64,000 nt of DNA from an uncultured Anaerolineales bacterium. GTDB taxonomy: Bacteria > Chloroflexota > Anaerolineae > Anaerolineales > UBA6663. The stretch is taken from NCBI GenBank assembly GCA_937952305.1, contig CALFZO010000052.1:1-64000 (forward strand), given 5' to 3'. A program made the position numbers and the translations under genes. Positions 34,900 to 43,141 of this stretch are shown here, piece by piece. The notes under the pieces were generated by a model, which saw only the letters and a list, made by a program, of their open reading frames with translations, had not been told where the DNA came from and made no database searches. The first letter of the stretch is position 1. Every line of letters begins with the position of its first letter.

Positions 34900-37101
34900 T
34901 CAACGGCGCCGCCGTGTGATCAGCCACCCGCCCAACAGCGCGAGGCCGGCCGCCCCCAGCCACAGCCACGGCCGCGGCGCGCCGCCCGGCGCGGCGACGC
35001 CCTTGGACATGCGCGGCATCTGCGCCAGGCGCTCGGCAGCCTGCGCGCGCGCCGGCGCGAACACAGCCGGCTGGCTGCGGTAGCGCTCGGCCAGCGCGCG
35101 TTTTTCGGCGATGTCGTCGTCGGTGATGAAGCGCCCGCCCGGTGAGCGCAGGCCGGCCAGCCGGAACTCGTGCTTCTTGAACAGCTTGTAGATTTCTTTG
35201 ACCCGCTCCATCTCTATGTTACGCCCAAGCGTGTAATCTTCAAAACGCCCTTCCATGGCCAGCAGGCAGGTCTCGGCCAGGCAGGCGTAGGAGGTCTTGG
35301 GCGGCAGGCCGATGTCGTAGCCGAAGTCGACGTCGCCGGGGATCAGGACCTCGCCGCTCTCGATGACGAGCACGTCCGGGCGCAGCGCGGCCTCGGCGTC
35401 GTTGATGTCCGGCGGCCGGGCCACGTCGCAGATGACAGCGCCGGGCTTGCACTGGCTGATATCCACCACGCGCTGGCCAAAGGCCGAGGTGGCCGTGACG
35501 ATCAGGTCGCAATCGGGCAGGAACTCGTCGGCGCGCAAAGCGATGGTGACCCGCGCGCCGGGCGTCTCCGCCTGGATGCGCCGCTTCAGTTCGATCAGGC
35601 GGTCCGGCTCGATCGAGACCAGGACCACGTCGTAGATGGCCTGGGCCAGCAGGCGCGCGCAGACCGAGCCGATGGAGCCGGTGGCGCCCACCACCATGAC
35701 CTTGCCCTTGGTCAGGTCGGTGGCGCCCATCTTGAGGACGGCCTGCTTGGCGGCCTCCAGGGTGGCGGCCACCGTCAGGCTGTTGCCGCTGGTGATGGCG
35801 ATGTCGGCCTCGTTCGCCACGGTGATGCCGGCGTCGCCGACCACACTCGTGAACGCCCCCAGGCCCATGATGCGCGCGCCCAGCCGCTCGGCCAGCCGCG
35901 CCGCCTGGTTCAGGCGCTCGTAGGTGAAGCGCTCACCGTGGCTCATCATCTGGCGCGGGGTCGCGCCCAGCGAGATCAGCACGCCTTCCACCCGCTGGCC
36001 GGTGACCGGCGAGCGCGCGCCCGTGATCCGCGAGAGGTACAGGGCGGGCAGATAGGCGGCCACGGCCTCCACCAGGTCGTCCGGCAGATACTTGGTCCAG
36101 GCGAACAGCTTGTGCTTGTGAATGAATTTGAGGCTGAGGGGATGGATGACGAACGCGAAGCGGTTGATGCCCTGCTCTTCCGGGCGCAGGTAGCGGACGG
36201 CCGGCCGCCAGTCGAGGTCGGCCATAAGGTCCAGGTAGGTGTCCTCGGTCAGCGGCAGGTCGGGGCGGGCGCGCAGGGCGACCAGCAGCCCTTCGAGGAC
36301 GGCGGCCGACCAGCGGCCCAGGCCGTCGCCGTCCAGCGGCGGCATCAGGGTGACGACGATGGAGACGCCGCGCCGCTCCAGATCGGTCAGGTCCTCGTCG
36401 CCGGCCCACTCCACCACCACGGTCTTGTGGTCCAACCGCTCCGGCCCATAGCGGCGGATAGCGCCGATGTCGCCGGCCAGCACGTCGGCCCACCGGAAGG
36501 GCGCGGCGGCGCGCGGCACCGGCTGATGATCCGGGCTGTGGCCGTTGGGCTGCGGCACCAGGCGCCGGAAGGGGAAGTCTTTCAGCCGCTCCAGGGTGGG
36601 CCGGGCGGCCTGTTCCAGGGTCTGGCGCGAGCCGACGCCGGGGAAATCCGGCAGGGCGAAGTACACCACCGGATCGGCGAAGCGGACGGCCGGGCTGTGT
36701 TTGCTCAGGGCCTGGGCCAGGCCGACGTGGTTAACGCCCGGCACCATCAGGATGTGCTTCTCGGCGAAGATGCCGGGCTGCGCCTGGTCCGCCAGCTTCA
36801 CGCCCCAGCGTTCCAGGCCATCCCGCACCCCGGCGCCGTCGACGACGGGCGTGGTGCGGGCCAGCGCCGGCAGTTCGGCGCCGAGCGTGTGCGTGGCCGC
36901 CGCCGCCCCCAGCCGCAGTCTGGCCGGGAGGCCGTCCAGGCTGATCGCGTCCACCTGGCCGTCGTACTGCGCGATCAGCGCCCGCGCCCGTTCCGGATTA
37001 CCGCCGCACCCCACCCGGCGCAGCTCCACCGTCTGGCCGAGGAAATGCACCGGCTGGGCGGTCTCGCCTTCGCCGAGATGGATGACGACGACGCGTTTCA
37101 T
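34900..37101 (-). CDS. Acyl-ACP reductase-like (AAR) protein with novel N-terminal domain and C-terminal membrane anchor
   Basis: 733 residues. Residues ~312-650 resemble cyanobacterial long-chain acyl-ACP reductase. They contain GLGAFTSVVGD (414-424), ITSGNSLTVAATLEAAK (436-452), nucleotide-binding VVGATGSIGS (470-479), and the catalytic-Cys region SYACLAETCLLAMEG with Cys607. RNIEMERVKEI follows, in the same order as the cyanobacterial enzyme. Such enzymes reduce acyl thioesters to fatty aldehydes with NADPH. Residues 1-310 match nothing I recognise. A hydrophobic helix (711-727) followed by RRRR forms a C-terminal tail anchor. Neighbours (SCP2, SDR, acyltransferase, WS/DGAT) fit lipid reduction. 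Confidence 0.8.
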   Translation of the reverse strand: MKRVVVIHLGEGETAQPVHFLGQTVELRRVGCGGNPERARALIAQYDGQVDAISLDGLPARLRLGAAAATHTLGAELPALARTTPVVDGAGVRDGLERWGVKLADQAQPGIFAEKHILMVPGVNHVGLAQALSKHSPAVRFADPVVYFALPDFPGVGSRQTLEQAARPTLERLKDFPFRRLVPQPNGHSPDHQPVPRAAAPFRWADVLAGDIGAIRRYGPERLDHKTVVVEWAGDEDLTDLERRGVSIVVTLMPPLDGDGLGRWSAAVLEGLLVALRARPDLPLTEDTYLDLMADLDWRPAVRYLRPEEQGINRFAFVIHPLSLKFIHKHKLFAWTKYLPDDLVEAVAAYLPALYLSRITGARSPVTGQRVEGVLISLGATPRQMMSHGERFTYERLNQAARLAERLGARIMGLGAFTSVVGDAGITVANEADIAITSGNSLTVAATLEAAKQAVLKMGATDLTKGKVMVVGATGSIGSVCARLLAQAIYDVVLVSIEPDRLIELKRRIQAETPGARVTIALRADEFLPDCDLIVTATSAFGQRVVDISQCKPGAVICDVARPPDINDAEAALRPDVLVIESGEVLIPGDVDFGYDIGLPPKTSYACLAETCLLAMEGRFEDYTLGRNIEMERVKEIYKLFKKHEFRLAGLRSPGGRFITDDDIAEKRALAERYRSQPAVFAPARAQAAERLAQMPRMSKGVAAPGGAPRPWLWLGAAGLALLGGWLITRRRR

Positions 37102-37127
37102 GGCGCGCCTCCTGTGCCGGTTGTGGA

Positions 37128-37559
37128 TTACTTGAGGATGAGTTCGCTCAGACCCTTCTCGCGCAGCAGCGTTGGGTAGAGCTTGTACAGCGGCTCCACC
37201 GCCGGCAGCAGCTTCAGGACCTTGGGCAGCGGCCCTTGGACGACGATTTCCTTCTTGGCAATCGCGCCGAGCAGGTTGACCTTGCCGTGCCAGAAGGCGT
37301 GCGAGGTGTCGGCCTTCATGGTCATGACCACGTCCGGCTGCAGCTTGGACGGCCCATGCGTCACGTCCACAAAAGCCCCGGGCTGCGTCGCCTTGGCGCG
37401 CGCATTGATCGTCGTCTGGGCCTCCGGGTCGCTGTAGCGGAACTGGATGACGATGCCAGACTTGGCGATCTTAGGCCCGACGTTCGGGTCCTGCTTGGCG
37501 CGGTCCATCAGCGCTCCGACGGTCTCATAGAACTGCTTGCTGTCGCGGAAGACGGCCAT
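37128..37559 (-). CDS. SCP2 sterol/lipid-binding domain protein
   Basis: 143 residues, a single SCP2 fold: VIQFRYSDPEAQTTINARAK, DVVMTMKADTSHAFWHGKVNLLGAIAKKEIVVQGPLPKVL (two family-typical strand and helix stretches). It would bind acyl-CoA, fatty acid or sterol-like lipids in a hydrophobic pocket and hand them to partner enzymes. AAGGAG lies upstream of the ATG. First gene of the minus operon leading into the AAR-like protein; divergent from the phasin gene across 313 nt. Confidence 0.85.
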   Translation of the reverse strand: MAVFRDSKQFYETVGALMDRAKQDPNVGPKIAKSGIVIQFRYSDPEAQTTINARAKATQPGAFVDVTHGPSKLQPDVVMTMKADTSHAFWHGKVNLLGAIAKKEIVVQGPLPKVLKLLPAVEPLYKLYPTLLREKGLSELILK

Positions 37560-37762
37560 GCGGATGCTCCTTGGAGAGGTCGCGGAGAGGGATATGGATT
37601 GGCAATGGCGCGGCTGAACGCGCCTGGGCGCTCAAGCCCAATTGTGGGCGCCTAAGCCGACATTTTACAGTGACTTTCAGCCAATGCCGCCGCTGCTTAA
37701 CGTCGGCTCTTCCTCTTCCGCCACGCCAGGGTCTCAAACACAGACCGGCCGGCGATTGGGGC

Positions 37763-37791
37763 TTGACTCTCATGACGCAGCGTGTTATATT
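37763..37791 (+). promoter_or_regulatory. Promoter of the phasin gene
   Basis: TTGACT (37763-37768), exactly 17 bp, TATATT (37786-37791). Transcription would begin near 37798, giving a ~75-nt leader with an AAGGAGG site at 37861-37867 region before the ATG at 37873. Confidence 0.7.
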
Positions 37792-37813
37792 CTCTATGAC
37801 GCAACGCGTTATA
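37772..37813 (+). repeat. Two tandem 18-bp operator-like repeats over the phasin promoter
   Basis: ATGACGCAGCGTGTTATA at 37772-37789 and ATGACGCAACGCGTTATA at 37796-37813 differ at two positions and start 24 bp apart. The first fills the spacer and -10; the second covers the transcription start. The GCAACGC cores are reminiscent of GCAA/TGC-rich PhaR sites, and a phaR gene lies 0.5 kb downstream. Binding by PhaR is inference. Confidence 0.65.
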
Positions 37814-37872
37814 CACCGCCCCGGGCAGCGGGGCGCACCAGACCAATCACTTTCGGCCGTAAGGAGGCCCCC

Positions 37873-38244
37873 ATGACCACCAAGAAGAAGATCGCCGAAC
37901 TGGAAGAGATCGAGGAAATGGAAGAGGAAGCCCGCAACCGCTTCTTCGAGAACGCCCGCAAAGTCCTGCTGGCGGGCATCGGCGCCGTCGCCCTGGCCCA
38001 AGATGAGATGGAAGACTTCGTCAACCGCCTCGTCGAGCGCGGCCAGATCGCCGAGAAGGATGCGCGCAAGCTGGTGAAGGAAGTCACCGAGAAGCGCACC
38101 CGCCGGGCCGAGAAGGAACTCGACAAGCGCGTCGAGGAGCTCCTGGAGCGCCTGAACGTCCCGTCCAAGGGCGACATCGAGGCGCTGACCCACAAGATCA
38201 ACACCCTCACCCATAAGATCGACGAGCTCAAGAAGCAGGCCTGA
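37873..38244 (+). CDS. Phasin-family granule protein
   Basis: 123 residues, highly charged. An acidic N-terminus (AELEEIEEMEEEARNR), one short hydrophobic helix (KVLLAGIGAVALA, about 31-43), then a long charged coiled coil (EDFVNRLVERGQIAEKDARKLVKEV onward, split by heptads) to the C-terminus. This matches the phasin/granule-associated proteins annotated beside PhaR. It would coat polyhydroxyalkanoate or other hydrophobic inclusions, the hydrophobic helix lying on the surface. No PHA synthase is in the window, so the coated granule could also be neutral lipid. Confidence 0.8.
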   Translation: MTTKKKIAELEEIEEMEEEARNRFFENARKVLLAGIGAVALAQDEMEDFVNRLVERGQIAEKDARKLVKEVTEKRTRRAEKELDKRVEELLERLNVPSKGDIEALTHKINTLTHKIDELKKQA

Positions 38245-38275
38245 CCGGCCCGCCCGCAGTCTCGCGCCGAGTGCC

Positions 38276-38308
38276 AGTGCGTACTCCGCCCCAGGCGGAG
38301 TACGCACT
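38276..38308 (+). terminator. Hairpin between phasin and phaR
   Basis: A perfect 15-bp stem (38276-38290 with 38294-38308) with a 3-nt CCA loop, 31 nt after the phasin stop. It lacks a T-tract. It may terminate most phasin transcripts, allowing low-level read-through into phaR, or stabilise the phasin mRNA. Confidence 0.6.
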
Positions 38309-38347
38309 TCGCTTGTCTGGCCGCGCTGACCGGCGGCCGGGTAACTT

Positions 38348-38893
38348 ATGCCCACGATAAAGCGTTACGCTAACCGGAAACTGTACGACACCGACGCCAA
38401 GCGCTACGTCACCTTGGAGGCCGTCGCCGAGCTGATCCGGCAGGGCCAGGAGGTGCGGGTCGTCGACCACACCACCGGCGACGACATCACCGCCCAGATC
38501 CAAGCCCAGATCATCTTCGAGGAAGAGAAGCGCAGCGGCGGCGTCCTGCCGCGCACGCTGTTTACCGATTTGATCCAGACCGGCAGCCAGAAGCTGAACG
38601 CGCTGCGCCAGGCCCTGACGGCGCCCGCCGCCGACGTGAACGCCGAGATCGAGCGGCGCCTGACCAAGCTGGTGGAGCGCGGCGCCTTGTCTGAGGCGGA
38701 AGGGCTGCGCCTGCTGGACCTGCTCCTGGCGACCGGCGCCGCCGAGGGCGAGGGCTTCAACGACGCCGAAGTCGAGCGCGTCATCCGCGACCGCGGCCTG
38801 CCCTCCCGCAAAGACCTGGACCGCATCACCCGGCGCGTGGATGCGCTGCAAGCCGAACTCGATGAACTCCTGCGCGGCCCCAAATCCAAATAA
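38348..38893 (+). CDS. phaR: Polyhydroxyalkanoate synthesis repressor PhaR-like regulator
   Basis: 181 residues. The N-terminal ~60 residues match the PHB/PHA accumulation regulator DNA-binding domain: IKRYANRKLYDTDAKRYVTL, then EAVAELIRQGQEVRVVDHTTGDDIT. The rest is a helical, coiled-coil-rich region ending in a heptad-like RRVDALQAELDELL tail, which may contact granule or phasin. Known PhaRs bind both their own promoters and PHA granules and derepress phasin when granules form. The only obvious local target is the repeat over the phasin promoter. Confidence 0.88.
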   Translation: MPTIKRYANRKLYDTDAKRYVTLEAVAELIRQGQEVRVVDHTTGDDITAQIQAQIIFEEEKRSGGVLPRTLFTDLIQTGSQKLNALRQALTAPAADVNAEIERRLTKLVERGALSEAEGLRLLDLLLATGAAEGEGFNDAEVERVIRDRGLPSRKDLDRITRRVDALQAELDELLRGPKSK

Positions 38894-38899
38894 GCGCGG

Positions 38900-39448
38900 A
38901 TGATCTCGCTGCAGGGCGCCGTCCAGCGGTCGTTCACGTTCCCGGCCCCGCTGCCGACGGCCAGCGCTTACTTCGGCGACTTCCGCCGCGTCCTCACCCA
39001 CCTCCCCCACATCCGGCTGGTCAAAGCTTTCGCGCCCGACCGGTTTCGCGTCCTCTACCGCACCGTCGAACTGGGCGTGTATGACGTGCGCATCTACTGT
39101 GATCTGGCCGTCACCTTCGACCAAGCCCGCGGCCTCCTGCGCGTGACCACGGCCAGCGACCTGACGCCGGTCAAGCCGCGCGCCACGCTCACCTCGCTGA
39201 CCGCGCAGGGCGCCTACCAAAGCACGTCCAGCTTCCAGGCGGCCGGTGACGCCACTCAAGTGGACTATCGCCTGGAGCTGCGCGCCCGCCTCCCCAAACC
39301 CTTCGGCCTGGGCCTGGTCTCCGACCGGACGGTTGAGCGCATCGCCCACAGCATCGTGAAGTGGCGGATCGAGGAGATCGCGGACGGCTTCATCGACCGC
39401 TCGATTGCCGATTACCGCCAGCGCACCCGCCGCCGCCGGACAAAATAG
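38900..39448 (+). CDS. SRPBCC-fold (DUF1997-like) lipid-binding protein
   Basis: 182 residues. START/SRPBCC-like pattern: an N-terminal strand QRSFTFPAPLPTASAYFGDF, a run of beta strands, and a long C-terminal helix VERIAHSIVKWRIEEIADGF. It resembles the cyanobacterial/plant DUF1997 group, but I am not certain of the assignment. Starts 6 nt after phaR, so it is likely cotranscribed; a hydrophobic-ligand-binding role would suit the surrounding lipid genes. Confidence 0.7.
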   Translation: MISLQGAVQRSFTFPAPLPTASAYFGDFRRVLTHLPHIRLVKAFAPDRFRVLYRTVELGVYDVRIYCDLAVTFDQARGLLRVTTASDLTPVKPRATLTSLTAQGAYQSTSSFQAAGDATQVDYRLELRARLPKPFGLGLVSDRTVERIAHSIVKWRIEEIADGFIDRSIADYRQRTRRRRTK

Positions 39449-39471
39449 GCGCGCCCATCGGCGGCGCGCCT
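39447..39471. terminator. Hairpin between convergent SRPBCC and patatin genes
   Basis: A 9-bp perfect stem (39447-39455 with 39463-39471) with a 7-nt loop overlaps the last two bases of the SRPBCC stop codon. It is placed to end transcription from the phaR side; no T-tract. Confidence 0.45.
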
Positions 39472-39517
39472 GCAGCGGCTCATATTTGGCTTGTTCCAGC
39501 CGGTGCCGGCCGCACCG

Positions 39518-40282
39518 TCACTCTTCCAGCGCCGCCAGGATCTGGGGCAGCCGGGCCTCGGCCGCCCGCACGCCCAGCGTCATCGCCATCAGTTCAGCGC
39601 GCCGGTCGAAGCGAAAGTAGCTGGCCCGCGACAGGTCCGGCGAGATCAAGACATCGGCCGCCTCCAACCCGCCGCCGGACCGCCGCACGTAGTTCTCGAG
39701 CACGCCCAGGCCTGGCCCCAGCGGACCCGGCGCCGGCAAACGCGACGAGTTGAACAGATCGACCCCAATGACGACCTCGGCGCCCAGCCGCCGGGCCGCC
39801 GCCGCCGGCAGGTTGTTGGTGGCGCCGCCATCCGCGTACCAGCGCCCTTCAATCTCCACAGGCGTCACCAACCCCGGCACCGCGCTGCTGGCATGCACCG
39901 CGCGCACCACGCGCCCGGTGCGGAACAACACCGGCTCGCGCGTCTCCACATCGGTGGCTACCACCGCCAGCGGCCGCCGCAGCTGGGCGAAGTACGGATC
40001 GCCGATCAGGTCGATCAGCCAATCCTCCAACCGGTCGAAGCTGACGAAGCCGCGCTGCGGCCAGACGGGATTGACGAGCAGACGCCAGCCCAGCTCGGGC
40101 AGCAGCTCGCCCAGCTCGGCCAACGTGACGCCGGCGCAATACAGCGCGCCCACCACTGAACCGGCGCTCACCCCGGCGAGGCAGTCGATCGGCACGCCTT
40201 CGCGCTCCAGGACAGCCAGCACCCCCAGGTGCGCGGGGCCGCGGGCGATGCCGCCGCTCAGGGCCAGTCCGACGCGCTTCAT
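39518..40282 (-). CDS. Patatin-like phospholipase/esterase (short form, RssA-like)
   Basis: 254 residues from the ATG at 40282, which overlaps the GMC stop (ATGA). Oxyanion motif LALSGGIARGPAHLGVL, nucleophile GVSAGSVVGALY, and catalytic Asp in YADGGATNN. It is shorter than and clearly different from the patatin at 28.9 kb, closer to the NTE/RssA type. It would release fatty acid from an acyl ester. Last gene of the minus cluster with SCP2, alcohol dehydrogenase and GMC oxidoreductase. Confidence 0.9.
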   Translation of the reverse strand: MKRVGLALSGGIARGPAHLGVLAVLEREGVPIDCLAGVSAGSVVGALYCAGVTLAELGELLPELGWRLLVNPVWPQRGFVSFDRLEDWLIDLIGDPYFAQLRRPLAVVATDVETREPVLFRTGRVVRAVHASSAVPGLVTPVEIEGRWYADGGATNNLPAAAARRLGAEVVIGVDLFNSSRLPAPGPLGPGLGVLENYVRRSGGGLEAADVLISPDLSRASYFRFDRRAELMAMTLGVRAAEARLPQILAALEE

Positions 40283-41925
40283 GCCGGCCGCCCCGCCTCG
40301 GTCGGCGCCCGCTGCTTCGCGGGCACCCGGCTCATGGCGTACTCGGCCAGGGCCGTGATGGTCAGGCTGGGGTTGACGCCGGGATTGGCGGGCACAATCG
40401 AGCCGTCCACCACGTACAGGCCGGGATAGCCGTGGACCTGACAATCCAGGTCCACCACGCCCTCGGCCGCGTCGCGCCCGAAGCGGCAGCCGCCCAGGAT
40501 GTGGGCCGTGATCGGGATGTTGAACAGGCTCTCGTTGAAAGAGGCCAGCGGGATGCCGTTGGTGCGGCGCGCGAACTCCTGGGTGGCCTGGTGGCCCAGC
40601 GGGATCATGGTCGGCACTGGCTTGTCCGGGTCGGTCTCGGACACCAGGGCGCGCCGCCCGAGTGTGAACAGACTGCGCCCCCAGCGCATGCGCACGAAGT
40701 TGTCCTCCGTCTGCATCACCAGCAGGATCGTGCTGCGCCGGGCCCAGCCGGGCAGGACATGCACCTTGAGGAAGTCGCCGATGTGCGTGGCGATCTCCCA
40801 GGCGGCCTTGGCGAAGCGCCCCAGCAGGCTGCCCGCGCCGATCAGCGGCCCGGACATCAGCCGCATCAGGTCCGAGCCGGCCGGATAGCGCACCGGCTCC
40901 ACCGACGTGACCTCGTCCAGCTTGAAGAACGACGTGATGGCGATGCCCTCGGAATAGTCGACGTCGGTGCCGCGCGCGGTGGAACCGAGCAGCGACTCGC
41001 TGTTGGTGCGCACCTCGTCGCCCAGGCGAGGCGAGAGGCCGGGCAGCGAGCCGGTCACGTCGCGGCAGCGGAAGAGCAGGCGCAGCGTGCCGAGCGTGCC
41101 GGCCGCCACCACCACGTGGCGGGCGCGGACGCGCCGCTCGGCCTGGGGCGGCCAGGTCGTGGCGCGGCGGTAGACGATCTCGTAGCGGGCGCCATCCGGC
41201 TGCCCGGCCGGCAAGGGGCGGAGATCGCGGACCTCCGCCTCAGCCCGCACCTCGGCGCCCCAGCGCTCGGCAAAGTGCAGGTAGTTCTTGACCAGCGTGT
41301 TCTTGGCGTTATGTCGGCAGCCGACCATACAGCCGCCGCAGTGCGTGCAGCCGCGCCGGGCCGGGCCTTGACCGTCGAAGAACGGGTCTGGCACCAACTC
41401 CCCTTCTTGGCCCGGCTCGCCAAAGTAGATACCGACCGTGGTCGGTTGGAAGGTTTCGCCGCGGCCCCAATCCGCGGCGATGCCGCGCAGCACCTTATCG
41501 GCCGGGGTCAGGCGCGGGTTGGGTGCGACGCCCAGCATGCCCTTGGCCGTATCGAAGTGCGGGCGCAGCACGGTCCGCCAGTCGGCCAGATCATGCCAGC
41601 CCGGCGCCGCGAACAGCCGCTCGTCCGGCTCCATCAGCACGGTGGCATAGCCGAGGCTGCCGCCGCCCACGCCGCTGCCATGCAGGACGAAGACGTCCTT
41701 GAAGAAGCTCAGCTGCAGGATGCCAAAGGCCCGCACGACCGGGAACCACAGGTACTTCCAGAACAGCCAGTTGCTCTTCGGAAAGTCCTCGTCCGCCCAG
41801 CGTTTGCCGCGCTCCAACACCAGGACACGGTAGCCCTTCTCGGACAAGCGCATGGCCGAGACGCTGCCGCCGAACCCGGAACCGATGACGACGTAGTCGT
41901 AGGTGAGGTCTTTTTCAGAAGTCAA
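40279..41925 (-). CDS. GMC-family FAD oxidoreductase (cholesterol oxidase/fatty alcohol oxidase-like)
   Basis: 548 residues if started at the TTG at 41925, which has GAGGGG 7 nt upstream; an ATG at 41940 lacks a ribosome site but cannot be excluded. FAD motif VVIGSGFGGSVSAMRL, HGSGVGGGSLGYATVLM, a four-Cys segment CTHCGGCMVGCRHNAKNTL, and the C-terminal HILGGCRFGRD and VDGSIVPANPGVNPSLTI carrying the active-site His and Asn region. The family oxidises sterols, long-chain alcohols and similar hydroxyls. The Cys-rich segment is typical of the cholesterol-oxidase-like subgroup. It overlaps the alcohol dehydrogenase gene. Confidence 0.9.
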   Translation of the reverse strand: MTSEKDLTYDYVVIGSGFGGSVSAMRLSEKGYRVLVLERGKRWADEDFPKSNWLFWKYLWFPVVRAFGILQLSFFKDVFVLHGSGVGGGSLGYATVLMEPDERLFAAPGWHDLADWRTVLRPHFDTAKGMLGVAPNPRLTPADKVLRGIAADWGRGETFQPTTVGIYFGEPGQEGELVPDPFFDGQGPARRGCTHCGGCMVGCRHNAKNTLVKNYLHFAERWGAEVRAEAEVRDLRPLPAGQPDGARYEIVYRRATTWPPQAERRVRARHVVVAAGTLGTLRLLFRCRDVTGSLPGLSPRLGDEVRTNSESLLGSTARGTDVDYSEGIAITSFFKLDEVTSVEPVRYPAGSDLMRLMSGPLIGAGSLLGRFAKAAWEIATHIGDFLKVHVLPGWARRSTILLVMQTEDNFVRMRWGRSLFTLGRRALVSETDPDKPVPTMIPLGHQATQEFARRTNGIPLASFNESLFNIPITAHILGGCRFGRDAAEGVVDLDCQVHGYPGLYVVDGSIVPANPGVNPSLTITALAEYAMSRVPAKQRAPTEAGRPA

Positions 41926-43078
41926 CGCGTTTCCCCTCATAGATGTATTGGAACAGCCGGCGCGTTTCGGCCCGGTCCGGGATGCGCCGCGAGGCAACCA
42001 GGTTGGTGTCCAAGTCGCAGCGTTCACACAGCGCCTCAAGCTGGGCCTGGAAGTCGGCGGGCGCCAGGCCGCACTCGGCGTAGCTCAACGGCTGGCCCAG
42101 GCGGCGCAGCAGGGCCCGAAAAGCGTCGGCCAGCGCCGGCCCGGCCGCGGCTTCGTCAGCCACCTCCAGGCCGATGAAGCGGGCCAAATCCAGATAGCGG
42201 CCCACGCCGGCATGGGCGTTGTAATCGAGCGTGGCCGGCAGGGCGACGCTCACCGTGCGGCCGTGCGGCAGGCTGAACAGGGCGCCCACCGCGTGCCCGA
42301 GCGAGTGCGCCAGGGTGACCTGCGAATTGCTCAGCGCGATCCCGGCCAGCGTCGCCGCGTTGTGCATCTTCTCGCGCGCCTCGGCATCGGCGCTGTCGGC
42401 GGCAATGCGCGGCAGATAGGTGAAGGCCAGCTGGGCCGCCTTCAGGCACGGCCCGTCGGCGAAATCGTTGGCCCAGGCGCTGCCAAAAGCTTCGATGGCA
42501 TGGGTCAGCGCATCCAGGCCGGTCAGCACCGTCAGGCCCGGCGGCAGGTTCGCCACCAGCGCCGGGTCCACGATGGCGACATCGGCCAGCAGTTCGCGCG
42601 TGGCGACCGACAGCTTGCGCTTCTCCTGGGCGTCGGTGAGCACGGCGGCCCAAGTGGCCTCGGAACCGGTGCCGGAGGTCGTCGGGATCGTGATCAGGCG
42701 GGCCTTGGCGCGCAGGCCAAACGTCTCCATTGGGCTGATGCCGGCCGGGTCGACATCCGGCCGCTCGTACAGCACCCAGGCCGCCTTGGCCGCGTCCATC
42801 ACCGAGCCGCCGCCCAGGCCGATGATCCAATCCGGCTGCGCGGCCGTCATGGCCGCCGCGCAGCGGCGCACCACCTCCAGGTCCGGCTCCGGCTCCACCT
42901 CGGCAAAGACGTGGATGGGGAGGCCGGCCGCGTCCAAACGCGCTTTCACCTGGCGGAACATGGCGCTGCCGGCCAGGAGCGCGTCGGTGACGATGAAGGC
43001 CAGCCGCCCAGACACCGCCTCGAGGTGGCTGAGGGCGTCATCGCCGAAGACAATCTGCGGGCTGTTGAAATACCACAT
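41915..43078 (-). CDS. Iron-containing alcohol dehydrogenase
   Basis: 387 residues. NAD(P)-binding GLGGGSVMDAAKAAWVL, ITIPTTSGTGSEAT, and the metal-ligand regions DALTHAIEAF and LAHSLGHAVGALFSLPHG typical of group III dehydrogenases. It interconverts alcohols and aldehydes. In this setting a long-chain alcohol/aldehyde substrate is plausible, either making alcohols for wax esters or oxidising those released. It begins 63 nt after the SCP2-type gene and is followed by the GMC oxidoreductase. Confidence 0.93.
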   Translation of the reverse strand: MWYFNSPQIVFGDDALSHLEAVSGRLAFIVTDALLAGSAMFRQVKARLDAAGLPIHVFAEVEPEPDLEVVRRCAAAMTAAQPDWIIGLGGGSVMDAAKAAWVLYERPDVDPAGISPMETFGLRAKARLITIPTTSGTGSEATWAAVLTDAQEKRKLSVATRELLADVAIVDPALVANLPPGLTVLTGLDALTHAIEAFGSAWANDFADGPCLKAAQLAFTYLPRIAADSADAEAREKMHNAATLAGIALSNSQVTLAHSLGHAVGALFSLPHGRTVSVALPATLDYNAHAGVGRYLDLARFIGLEVADEAAAGPALADAFRALLRRLGQPLSYAECGLAPADFQAQLEALCERCDLDTNLVASRRIPDRAETRRLFQYIYEGKRVDF

Positions 43079-43141
43079 ACGATTACCCTGGCCTGGCCGG
43101 GCGCGGCTGGCCGCGCCGGGCGGGTGAGTGGCGACGGGAAT

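Larger units (their letters stand above)
37560..37872. other. Divergent intergenic region between SCP2 and phasin genes
   Basis: The only gap over 300 nt in the window. Its right half holds the phasin promoter, a tandem 18-bp repeat and an AAGGAGG ribosome site. Its left half holds the SCP2 ribosome site and short GGCGC/GCCCA-rich inverted segments, without a clear terminator or small gene. Open frames across it are produced by the repeat and show no coding character. Confidence 0.6.

Noticed and set aside
35170..37179. A 669-residue plus-strand open frame opposite the acyl-ACP reductase-like gene
   Set aside because: The opposite strand has clear motifs; this frame is Gly/Arg/Asp/His-rich without any domain signature.
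37571..37876. Open frame containing a repeated MTQRVI peptide upstream of the phasin gene
   Set aside because: The peptide repeat is just the translation of the tandem DNA repeat over the promoter; there is no ribosome-binding site or domain.
40432..42177. A 581-residue plus-strand open frame opposite the GMC oxidoreductase
   Set aside because: Shadow of a gene with FAD-binding and GMC motifs; composition not protein-like.
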